Positions 1-5,863 of a stretch of DNA of 6,763 bases are shown piece after piece. A program made the position numbers and the translations under genes. The stretch spans positions 2,563 through 9,325 of the forward strand of contig MGNI01000024.1 of assembly GCA_001795115.1 (NCBI GenBank), written 5' to 3'. Position 1 is the first letter of the stretch. The number at the start of each line of letters is the position of its first letter. The notes beneath the pieces are model-generated. The model worked only from the letters and a program-made list of their open reading frames with translations. It was not told the origin of the DNA and did no database searches. Source of the stretch: Chloroflexi bacterium RBG_16_48_8 (GTDB lineage: Bacteria; Chloroflexota; Anaerolineae; Anaerolineales; E44-bin32).

Positions 1-774
1 TGATTTCTTTTGGAGCGCGGGGTGGATCTTATAATCTCCCAAGGGAAAGAACGGTATCATGTGATCTTCAATCCATTGAAGCGAATCTTCCACGGAGACT
101 CTCCAATTGGTCGGACAATTCGAAAGGAGTTCCACCATTGAGAAACCAATACCTTGATTTTGGGTTTCAAAGGCTTGCCGGATAGCATCTTTGGCTTTCC
201 TAATGTTAGCATAATTATGCAAACTTCGGCGGACAATATAAGCGGCTCCATCAAATTGCGATAGAATTTCACACATGCGGATGGGGAAACCATGCATCTC
301 AATATCCCGCCCCATGGGAGTTGAGGTTGTCCTCTGCCCAGGCAAAGTTGTAGGAGCCATCTGACCCCCTGTCATGCCATAGATGGCATTATTAATGAAG
401 ATCACAGTGATATTCTCACCCCTACCTGCAGCATGGGTAATTTCAGCCATTCCAATAGAAGCAAGATCGCCATCGCCTTGATAAGTGAATACAATATGAT
501 CCGGACTCACCCGCTTCAAACCTGTGGCCATGGCTGGTGCACGTCCGTGAGCGGCTTCGGCAAAATCCATGTTGAAATAGTTATATGCAAATACGGAACA
601 CCCCACAGGGGCTATTCCGATGGTCTTTTCACGCATTCCCATTTCGTCGATCACTTCAGCGATGAGCTTATGGGCAACGCCATGCGTACATCCAGGACAA
701 TAATGTGTTGGAATTTTCGTTAAACTTTCTGGCTTTTTATAGATTTGCACCTCGACCAGATTTGATTCAGCCAT
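1..774 (-). CDS. 2-oxoacid:ferredoxin oxidoreductase, beta (TPP-binding) subunit, 3' end cut by window
   Basis: This subunit binds thiamine pyrophosphate and probably one [4Fe-4S] cluster in a cytoplasmic enzyme that converts a 2-oxoacid plus CoA to acyl-CoA and CO2, reducing ferredoxin. I translated 258 codons without a stop from ATG at 774-772. Seen: CPGCTHG at residues 26-32, C59 in PVGC and C220 in NCPTNW, which together match the four cluster cysteines of pyruvate:ferredoxin oxidoreductase beta domains. The TPP/Mg motif is GDGD at 100-103 followed by NN at 128-129. Family members are about 250-280 residues, so only a short C-terminal tail is missing. The start follows a GGGAGAG ribosome site (787-781) with 6-nt spacing. 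The gene lies 26 nt after the alpha subunit stop, so the two are surely cotranscribed. It would be called vorA or korB depending on the substrate, which the sequence does not settle. Confidence 0.93.
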   Translation of the reverse strand, partial: MAESNLVEVQIYKKPESLTKIPTHYCPGCTHGVAHKLIAEVIDEMGMREKTIGIAPVGCSVFAYNYFNMDFAEAAHGRAPAMATGLKRVSPDHIVFTYQGDGDLASIGMAEITHAAGRGENITVIFINNAIYGMTGGQMAPTTLPGQRTTSTPMGRDIEMHGFPIRMCEILSQFDGAAYIVRRSLHNYANIRKAKDAIRQAFETQNQGIGFSMVELLSNCPTNWRVSVEDSLQWIEDHMIPFFPLGDYKIHPALQKKS

Positions 775-800
775 TGATTTCTCTCCCAAATCAATACTCC

Positions 801-1865
801 CTAATCAAGTTCTTTGTGGATCTTACGAATTTCTTCTACTATCTCATCAGGAAGGGGAACCATTCCCCCCATCCTCCCATAAAAGGATATCGGCACCTGG
901 CCTTGAACAGCCAATTGGACATCTTCCAGCATTTGCCCGCCGTTCATCTCAACAACAAGAACCGCTCTTCGATCCTGGACAATCTCCCTGATCCGCGTAT
1001 ACGGATAGGGGTAGAGCGAGATGGGACGGAATAGTCCAACCTTAATGCCTTCCTCCCGAACCATCTTGACAGCCGATTGGGCGATCCTGCCCGCCGTGCC
1101 AAAAGCTACAACGACGATTTCGGCATCCTCCATTTCATTCAGACGGTACCTGATCTCGTTTTTCTCAATCTCCCCATATTTACTCATGAGCTTGAGGTTA
1201 AATTCCTCTTCTTCCACGGGATCAATATAGATTGAGCTAATGAATTGGGGATCTCGACCCTTAGCTCCTGTTAAAGCCCAATCCGGACGATCCTCTTTTC
1301 TGCGAATAGGACGCATGGGAGGTAGTTCCGCCGGCTCCATCATCTGCCCAATGCTACCATCCGCGAGAATGACAACGACTGTGCGATACTTTTCAGCCAA
1401 ATCAAAAGCTTCCACGGTAAGATCGATCAGCTCTTGAATGGTCGCAGGAGCTAAAACGATCATCTTATAATCACCATGACCCCCGCCCTTAACAATCTGA
1501 CTATAATCACCTTGTGAGGGTGCAATATTCCCTAGGCCAGGCCCTCCGCGCATTACATCGACCAAGACGACAGGAACCTCCGACCCTGCGATGTAGGACA
1601 GACCCTCCATCATCAGACTCACTCCGGGGCTAGAGGAGGAGGACATCACACGTACACCTGCGCATGCAGCTCCATAAACCATGTTGATGGCTGCAACTTC
1701 ACTCTCCGCTTGCAAAAAAACACGTCCCAGTTCTGGCATTCTTTGGGACATATGCTCTAAAGCTTCTGTTTGGGGGGTGATCGGATATCCAAAATATGCC
1801 TCACAACCTGCCCGGATCGCCGCCTCCGCAAAAGCGACATTTCCTTTGAGTAGTTCTTTGGCCAC
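801..1865 (-). CDS. vorB: 2-oxoacid:ferredoxin oxidoreductase, alpha subunit (VorB-like, 3-methyl-2-oxobutanoate dehydrogenase type)
   Basis: This is the alpha subunit of a CoA-acylating 2-oxoacid:ferredoxin oxidoreductase. It pairs with the beta subunit to form the active site. The protein is 354 residues from GTG, the usual VorB/KorA length. Seen: FGYPITPQ at 25-32, QAESE at 52-56 (E56 sits where the family has the TPP-activating glutamate), a serine run ending in SP at 75-80, RGGPGLG at 106-112 with PSQGDY at 116-121, then GGGHGDY at 127-133. These belong to the N-terminal POR domain. The C-terminal half resembles the second domain (VAFGTAGR, then VEMNGGQM near the end). The reading frame is open up to 1979, but the extra 38 codons overlap the ferredoxin gene and look unlike the family. 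The GTG at 1865 gives (M)AKELLKGN, the conserved start, with a good ribosome site. I judge VorB by resemblance; 2-oxoglutarate (KorA) remains possible. Confidence 0.9.
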   Translation of the reverse strand: MAKELLKGNVAFAEAAIRAGCEAYFGYPITPQTEALEHMSQRMPELGRVFLQAESEVAAINMVYGAACAGVRVMSSSSSPGVSLMMEGLSYIAGSEVPVVLVDVMRGGPGLGNIAPSQGDYSQIVKGGGHGDYKMIVLAPATIQELIDLTVEAFDLAEKYRTVVVILADGSIGQMMEPAELPPMRPIRRKEDRPDWALTGAKGRDPQFISSIYIDPVEEEEFNLKLMSKYGEIEKNEIRYRLNEMEDAEIVVVAFGTAGRIAQSAVKMVREEGIKVGLFRPISLYPYPYTRIREIVQDRRAVLVVEMNGGQMLEDVQLAVQGQVPISFYGRMGGMVPLPDEIVEEIRKIHKELD

Positions 1866-1873
1866 TCGGTTTT

Positions 1874-1880
1874 CCCTCCC
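1874..1880 (-). promoter_or_regulatory. Ribosome-binding site that fixes the vorB GTG start
   Basis: On the minus strand GGGAGGG lies 8 nt before GTG (1865-1863). It overlaps the first base of the TAG stop (1882-1880) of the ferredoxin gene, so translation of the two genes is probably coupled. It supports the GTG start over the longer open frame. Confidence 0.75.
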
Positions 1881-2131
1881 TATGCACGAACTGGAACGGC
1901 TTTTTCTTTCGAAACCAAACGATAGACGGTTATGGACGCATCTGGACAGATTACTCCACAGATGCCACACCCCGTGCACTCCAGGTCCGGATTAATAAAG
2001 ACCGCTGGGTGATAGCCTCTTGGTGTCAAGCGATCTTCCGTCATTTCGATCAAATCTTTTGGACAAACCAATGTACAGAGCGTACAACCTTTACAAAGAT
2101 TTTCATCGATCTCGATTCTGCCTTTTGCCAT
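1880..2131 (-). CDS. 2-oxoacid:ferredoxin oxidoreductase, ferredoxin-type (delta) subunit with two [4Fe-4S] clusters
   Basis: This 83-residue cytoplasmic protein is the small electron-transfer subunit of the same oxidoreductase, carrying electrons from the TPP site towards external ferredoxin. Two classic cluster motifs are complete: CKGCTLCTLVCP at residues 13-24 and CTGCGICGVICP at 52-63. The two are separated by a basic-acidic linker that includes a TPRGYHP stretch typical of Kor/Vor delta subunits. ATG at 2131-2129 is preceded by GAGAGG (2143-2138) with 6-nt spacing. It is the first gene of the operon, and its stop is 14 nt from the vorB start. The order delta-alpha-beta is that of KorDABC/VorDBAC clusters. 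A free-standing ferredoxin is unlikely given this spacing. Confidence 0.93.
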   Translation of the reverse strand: MAKGRIEIDENLCKGCTLCTLVCPKDLIEMTEDRLTPRGYHPAVFINPDLECTGCGICGVICPDASITVYRLVSKEKAVPVRA

Positions 2132-2372
2132 AAAGAACCTCTCTTTAAATCACTATCACCTTACCCCTCAAAGGATTTAATCTCCAGTGCTTACCGTCAC
2201 TACCACCTCATACAAATTTCCCTCGCCCATTTACGCTATGATCACAAATGATACGGAAATTTTTATGCTTTTAATTCAAGTATTGAGAATGGCTACTCCC
2301 ATCCTTTCAATGCGATTTACACAACTCGAAGGCTTTCTTCTGAAGGCACTCTCTGCATGAATGGTTTGGATT

Positions 2373-2378
2373 TATACT
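2373..2378 (+). promoter_or_regulatory. Possible -10 box for the cysteine hydrolase gene
   Basis: TATACT on the plus strand fits a sigma-70-type -10 box, but no matching -35 element lies 16-18 nt upstream. If used, transcription would begin near 2385, just before the inverted repeat at 2394-2437, giving a leader of about 130 nt. The same A/T core also reads as TATAAA on the minus strand, so orientation is uncertain. Confidence 0.25.
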
Positions 2379-2393
2379 ATCAATGCCTCTCTG

Positions 2394-2437
2394 CTTCTTT
2401 TACTGAAGATGGATAAACCATGCCTCTGTAAAAGAAG
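2394..2437 (+). repeat. Perfect 10-bp inverted repeat with a nested hairpin in the leader of the cysteine hydrolase gene
   Basis: CTTCTTTTAC (2394-2403) and GTAAAAGAAG (2428-2437) are exact reverse complements. Inside the 24-nt loop, ATGG (2409-2412) and CCAT (2418-2421) pair around ATAAA, giving a two-tier stem. In addition ATGCCTCT occurs at 2383-2390 just before the left arm region and again at 2420-2427 directly before the right arm. There is no T-run after the stem and no gene ends upstream, so it is not a standard terminator. It could be an RNA leader structure or a protein-binding operator. Confidence 0.6.
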
Positions 2438-2518
2438 TTTACCAGAAAAGGAACCCTTGAAATGGATTCGAGCCTAAATGATGAAGGACCGGCAATACAA
2501 AGTTGAAAGGAATATTCC

Positions 2519-3553
2519 ATGAGCAAAAAGGAATTGCCTTTACCGCCTTATTTTAATCCAGATAAGGTAAGTCAATTATGGCGGGTCTCGTATGAGGAGC
2601 GCTTTAGAGATGCCCTTCAATGGTCGAAACTGCAATCCATCCCTCCTGCGCACGAGGATTCTTTGGGTGTATGTTTGATCCTCGTTGACGTCCAAAATAC
2701 ATTCTGCTTGCCAGATTTTGAGCTTTATGTGCGGGGTCGTTCCGGCACAGGCGCAATCGATGACAACAGGAGGCTGTGTAAATTCATCTATAAGAATCTG
2801 CATCGAATAACACAGATCTCTCCCACCATGGATACGCATCAAATCCTACAGATTTTCCACAGCATCTTCCTGATCGATGAAGTTGGAGAACACCCCTCCT
2901 CCTACACGCTTATCTCAGAGGAGGAAATCAGAGCAGGACGTTGGAAAATCAATCCCGCGATCCTCCCCACCCTGCAATTAGAAAGCTCCTATACTCAAGC
3001 CTATCTTCAACATTACGTACATGAACTTCGAAAAACCGGAAAGTATGATCTCACCATCTGGCCTTACCATGCCATGTTAGGGGGAATTGGCCATGCACTC
3101 GTCCCAGCAATCGAAGAGGCTATTTTCTTCCATTCCGTCGCTCGCTGCTGCCAACCAGACTTCCAGATCAAGGGTGATCATCCACTTACTGAACATTACT
3201 CCGTGATTGGACCAGAAGTAATGGAAGATGCTGAAGGCAAATCCATTGCAACCAGGAACGATGCCTTCTTACAGAAGCTCACCAATTTCGAAATGATCGT
3301 TATTGCAGGACAAGCAAAAAGCCATTGTGTGGCCTGGACTATCGATGATCTTCTAAAGGAGATGCACTCAAAGGATGAAGAATGGGTTCGAAAGGTTTAC
3401 TTGCTGGAAGACTGCACGTCACCTGTTGTTATCGAAGGTATCATAGACTACACAGAGGATGCCGATCGAACTTTTCAAAGATTTGCTGATGCCGGAATGA
3501 ACATCGTCCGTTCCACAACACCAATAGAAAAGTGGCCTAAAATCAAGGAATAA
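2519..3553 (+). CDS. Cysteine hydrolase, nicotinamidase/isochorismatase superfamily, enlarged form
   Basis: This 344-residue, probably cytoplasmic protein is predicted to hydrolyse an amide or related bond with a cysteine nucleophile. Seen: D57 in LILVDVQNTF, K218 in IKGDHPLTEHYS and C270 in AKSHCVAW, forming the superfamily's Asp-Lys-Cys triad. The metal-site motif MDTH (D105, H107), and WPYHAMLGGIGHALVP at 181-196 (H184), match the WPxHCxxGTxGAxLxP block of nicotinamidases, so nicotinamide-to-nicotinate conversion in NAD salvage is a reasonable but unproven guess. Ordinary nicotinamidases are about 180-220 residues. This one has about 45 extra N-terminal residues and roughly 50 more between the metal site and the WP block. 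The cysteine of the usual HC pair is alanine (A185). ATG is preceded by GAAAGG (2505-2510) with 8-nt spacing. It is monocistronic and divergent from the oxidoreductase operon. Confidence 0.85.
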   Translation: MSKKELPLPPYFNPDKVSQLWRVSYEERFRDALQWSKLQSIPPAHEDSLGVCLILVDVQNTFCLPDFELYVRGRSGTGAIDDNRRLCKFIYKNLHRITQISPTMDTHQILQIFHSIFLIDEVGEHPSSYTLISEEEIRAGRWKINPAILPTLQLESSYTQAYLQHYVHELRKTGKYDLTIWPYHAMLGGIGHALVPAIEEAIFFHSVARCCQPDFQIKGDHPLTEHYSVIGPEVMEDAEGKSIATRNDAFLQKLTNFEMIVIAGQAKSHCVAWTIDDLLKEMHSKDEEWVRKVYLLEDCTSPVVIEGIIDYTEDADRTFQRFADAGMNIVRSTTPIEKWPKIKE

Positions 3554-3659
3554 ACACCCATTTCATCTGCTAATAATCAAGACCTACCATTGGAGATCTC
3601 AGTAATTCAATCCAAGGGGGAGGAAGGATCGTTCTTAAGAACAAACCACTTTCATCAGA
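3554..3659. other. Convergent intergenic gap with small palindromes
   Basis: About 106 nt separate the stops of two convergent genes. It contains the perfect 12-bp palindrome GTTCTTAAGAAC (3631-3642), the 8-bp palindrome GAGATCTC (3593-3600) and a weak TTGGA/TCCAA pair (3590-3594, 3611-3615). None forms a stable stem with a T-run, so no intrinsic terminator can be claimed. Confidence 0.4.
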
Positions 3660-5156
3660 TCAATAGGATGATCTACCTTCAGGTGCGTTGAAGTAGTTAT
3701 AAACCGCTCGGGATAAATTTGCCACCAACTGGGATGTTGGTTCCCAAATCATAGGTGGATCATTCCACAGGAAGATGGACAGGACGTAATTTCCGCCAGG
3801 AGTGTAGATAACCCCTGCATCGATCAGATACTCGGTTGGCGAATCAATGTATCCGTGCTTATGCGCTACTCGCGTTCCTTCCGGAACCCCTGCTTCAAGC
3901 AGCCATCCCAGCTTATTCTGGGATAAGAGGTCCAGCATTGTGACGCACTCTTCCTGATCGATGCCACCAGAAAATGCCGCTACGAATGCCCCTCCTCCTT
4001 CGGCACAGCGATAGATATCCGATAGAAGCGTGCCAAGTTCAGAAGCCGTGGTCTGATTATATGGGTCCGGGCTTGTTGTCACATCCGATCGTTGATTTCC
4101 AGGAGTCTGTGGTTGAATGAGAAGGGGTGAGCCCAGTTTAAAATAGCCACCGAGGAAAGTGCTCTCCAACCCCAAATCACGCAAGGTGTTGGTGACAACT
4201 GCCGGTCCCGGAGATAATTCACCATCCATACCTTCCAAACGTGTCATTAATTCATCCGAGGTCTCGTTGGCAGAGTAAACAATCATCTCGTACATCCACT
4301 GCTCACCCTGGGGATCCAAAGGTTCATCAAAATACCGATAATATGTCGTCATAATACCAATTTTGATTGTGGAGGCAGCCGTAAAAGCAATATCCGGCTC
4401 GACCTCAATATCCACACTTTGATAACGTGTAAAATGGATTTCATCTCCATTTCGTAAATCCTGGAGGTAGATCACAGCAAGTCCATCAAAGGCCGCAACC
4501 TCAAGGTTCTGCTTTAAAAGAATCTCCAGGATCGAAAGCGAGGGTCGATCGGCTTCTTGGGAAACGATGGGTAGACCGACATTCCGGTTTTGGGGATTAT
4601 TGATTACTTCACTGACAAGTTCAAGTGCTCGCGTAATATCCAAGACACGTCCTGCTTGTCCAGAGGAAAAGCTAGTTGTCCCAGGAATGGGTTCTGGCGA
4701 TCTGGGGGGCTGATCATACCTCACCGCAATGTCTTTTAATATCGTTTCTAATTCAGATTGTGAGAACTCTGATTTGAGTGGGATACTGTAAGCCTCACCC
4801 GGGCGATTCCACAGAAAATCCCAGAAACCACTCCAGAAGTCTGTCTCTGTTCGGGCCAACTCCGAGGCTGCCAGCATGACTTCCGTATCCAATCGAAAGC
4901 CGACGCTGGCAGGATTAAGCAGGATAAGCTCATCCCCGTAATACATCTCAACTGGCGTGCTATACACCTGCATGATACGTTCCAGGGCATCCATTTTATC
5001 CAGGTTGCCTACAGGGACGCCTGCAATGGTCAGTTGATCTGGAAGCTTTGCGCGCAATCGGCTAAAGCTCACCAATTCATAGAAAACCAGCGCCAGAGCA
5101 GCCAGTAAGAGCCCGATGGATATCCAACGCAGGAGATCTGAACGACCTCGCCTCAT
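3660..5156 (-). CDS. Membrane-anchored class A beta-lactamase-like serine hydrolase with N-terminal extracytoplasmic domain
   Basis: This 498-residue protein has a short basic N-terminus (MRRGRSD) and one hydrophobic segment at about 10-31, so it is probably anchored in the membrane with the rest outside. Residues about 40-100 (IAGVPVGNLDKMDAL, then NPASVGFRLD) resemble the PG_binding_4/YoaR-type repeat found ahead of VanW and transpeptidase domains. A related repeat may follow at about 120-200. The C-terminal half has the beta-lactamase motifs in order: S262-T-I-K265 (SxxK), S295-A-N297 (SxN) and K433-H-G435 (KTG-like), with TTASEL corresponding to the TTTPxxM region. No clear ExxLN omega-loop motif is seen, so true beta-lactamase activity is doubtful. 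A role on peptidoglycan or as a penicillin-binding hydrolase is inferred. ATG at 5156 follows AGAGGTGAG, a short but good ribosome site. It is on the strand of valS and the 132-residue gene, about 200 nt downstream. Confidence 0.85.
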   Translation of the reverse strand: MRRGRSDLLRWISIGLLLAALALVFYELVSFSRLRAKLPDQLTIAGVPVGNLDKMDALERIMQVYSTPVEMYYGDELILLNPASVGFRLDTEVMLAASELARTETDFWSGFWDFLWNRPGEAYSIPLKSEFSQSELETILKDIAVRYDQPPRSPEPIPGTTSFSSGQAGRVLDITRALELVSEVINNPQNRNVGLPIVSQEADRPSLSILEILLKQNLEVAAFDGLAVIYLQDLRNGDEIHFTRYQSVDIEVEPDIAFTAASTIKIGIMTTYYRYFDEPLDPQGEQWMYEMIVYSANETSDELMTRLEGMDGELSPGPAVVTNTLRDLGLESTFLGGYFKLGSPLLIQPQTPGNQRSDVTTSPDPYNQTTASELGTLLSDIYRCAEGGGAFVAAFSGGIDQEECVTMLDLLSQNKLGWLLEAGVPEGTRVAHKHGYIDSPTEYLIDAGVIYTPGGNYVLSIFLWNDPPMIWEPTSQLVANLSRAVYNYFNAPEGRSSY

Positions 5157-5174
5157 CTCACCTCTGAGGCGTAA

Positions 5175-5183
5175 AGTATATCA
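5175..5183 (-). promoter_or_regulatory. Possible extended -10 promoter for the serine hydrolase gene
   Basis: On the minus strand TGATATACT matches the extended -10 form TGnTATAAT. No good -35 is seen, which extended -10 promoters can tolerate. The start of transcription would be near 5168, leaving a leader of about 12 nt that just covers the ribosome site. The 206-nt gap upstream supports a separate promoter. Confidence 0.35.
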
Positions 5184-5278
5184 TAGGAGCATAAACGTAT
5201 CCCTTTCCTGAAAAAACAGACATATTCATCATTTGACTCAATTAGAAGAAATCCACTCCAGCTAGAAGAACCGGCGCA

Positions 5279-5311
5279 TGTGGGGAAGTGAGTTTTATCT
5301 GCTCTCCCACA
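5279..5311. repeat. Interrupted hairpin in the gap between the 132-residue gene and the serine hydrolase gene
   Basis: TGTGGG (5279-5284) pairs with CCCACA (5306-5311), and GAG (5290-5292) with CTC (5302-5304), around a 9-nt loop. In the plus direction a T6 run follows at 5322-5327, but no plus-strand gene ends here. In the minus direction, the sense of the flanking genes, no T-run follows. It may be an intercistronic RNA structure; terminator function is not supported. The rest of the 206-nt gap holds no gene that I can support. Confidence 0.3.
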
Positions 5312-5362
5312 GATACCTCCCTTTTTTATCTTTAGGGTCTTTTTTCAGTGGAACCATGCATT

Positions 5363-5761
5363 TTAAACACGTTCAATTGTCACACGTTCAGGTTCAATCT
5401 CGACGCACCAATACCCCAAGTCTTCAACACGGTACGTTACAGTTAGTCGATCATGTTCTCGATCAACATTCTTAAGTTGGAAAATTCTCTTGAACTTGAA
5501 TGTAATCAGATGATCGTTCCATTCACCTTGCATCTCAGGGTCAAAGCCTTCAGGGGGTGTAAAGGCTCGTTCAATATGCGTCTCTTCCAGCAACAACCGT
5601 AGGATTGCTTCGGGGACATCAACTGCCCATAGAAGGCTTGCTCGCGCCTGGCTTTCCAATTCTTGAATGCGCTCTTGCTCTGTCATCTCCCATTGAATGG
5701 GATTCCAAATTCCAGGTAGATCATCCACATGAATCGTCTCAGGATCCATGACGCTTGGCAT
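5363..5761 (-). CDS. Uncharacterised 132-residue protein downstream of valS
   Basis: I do not recognise this family. The protein is soluble-looking, with no signal peptide or membrane segment, and acidic overall. Residues about 1-25 are an extended segment with two tryptophans (PGIWNPIQW). Residues about 26-62 look helical, with many Glu, Gln and Arg (EQERIQELESQARASLLW). The last 55 residues alternate charged and hydrophobic positions (HLITFKFKRIF, DRLTVTYRV, YWCVEIEPERVTIERV), as in beta strands. Only one cysteine is present, so a zinc site is unlikely. ATG at 5761 is preceded by a very strong ribosome site; a second ATG at residue 5 is too far from it. The gene starts 102 nt after the valS stop on the same strand with no terminator visible between, so cotranscription is likely. 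The strong ribosome site and codon-like composition argue that it is real. Confidence 0.75.
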   Translation of the reverse strand: MPSVMDPETIHVDDLPGIWNPIQWEMTEQERIQELESQARASLLWAVDVPEAILRLLLEETHIERAFTPPEGFDPEMQGEWNDHLITFKFKRIFQLKNVDREHDRLTVTYRVEDLGYWCVEIEPERVTIERV

Positions 5762-5773
5762 ATCACCTCCTTA
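5762..5773 (-). promoter_or_regulatory. Unusually complete Shine-Dalgarno site of the 132-residue gene
   Basis: TAAGGAGGTGAT on the minus strand lies immediately before ATG (5761). It is a 12-nt match to the complement of the usual bacterial 16S rRNA 3' end. The GGAGG core is only 4 nt from the start codon, shorter than the common 5-9 nt. A second GGTGAT copy lies just upstream (5781-5776). Confidence 0.8.
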
Positions 5774-5863
5774 GATCACCCAGGAGAAAACTGGATTACG
5801 GGGATAAAACCCATACGGAAGTTCAAGCTGTGCTATCCGCTTGGCATAATCTGATTGCATCCT

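Larger units (their letters stand above)
2132..2518. other. Divergent intergenic region between the oxidoreductase operon and the cysteine hydrolase gene
   Basis: These 387 nt lie between two divergent starts and hold no convincing gene; short open frames here are extensions of antisense frames. It must contain the promoters of both transcription units. The part nearest the operon (about 2240-2280) is A/T-rich, with runs such as ATTTTTATG on the plus strand, but I find no well-spaced -35/-10 pair for the operon. The part nearest the hydrolase contains a TATACT box and a perfect inverted repeat, listed separately. A GAAGGC direct repeat (2329-2334 and 2342-2347) is also seen and may be chance. 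Confidence 0.7.

Noticed and set aside
57..302. Minus-strand 81-codon open frame near the left edge
   Set aside because: It is not a separate gene; its frame lies within the beta-subunit coding sequence, which is read continuously from 774 to 1.
433..1034. Plus-strand open frames of 96 and 109 codons (433-723, 705-1034)
   Set aside because: They are antisense to the beta and alpha subunit genes, whose motifs are unmistakable; no ribosome site or family resemblance.
1866..1979. N-terminal extension of VorB by 38 codons
   Set aside because: It overlaps the ferredoxin gene, contains no family-like sequence, and a better GTG start with a ribosome site exists at 1865.
1681..2251. Plus-strand open frames opposite vorB and the ferredoxin gene (1681-1995, 2009-2251)
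   Set aside because: Antisense shadows of conserved coding sequence, low-complexity translations without recognisable motifs.
5279..5327. Intrinsic terminator (hairpin plus T6 run) on the plus strand
   Set aside because: The T-run starts about 10 nt after a weak interrupted stem and no plus-strand gene ends upstream.
5761..5773. Fragment of a 16S rRNA 3' end on the plus strand (ATCACCTCCTTA)
   Set aside because: The match ends outside this short stretch and it sits exactly where a ribosome site is needed on the minus strand, so it is a Shine-Dalgarno site.
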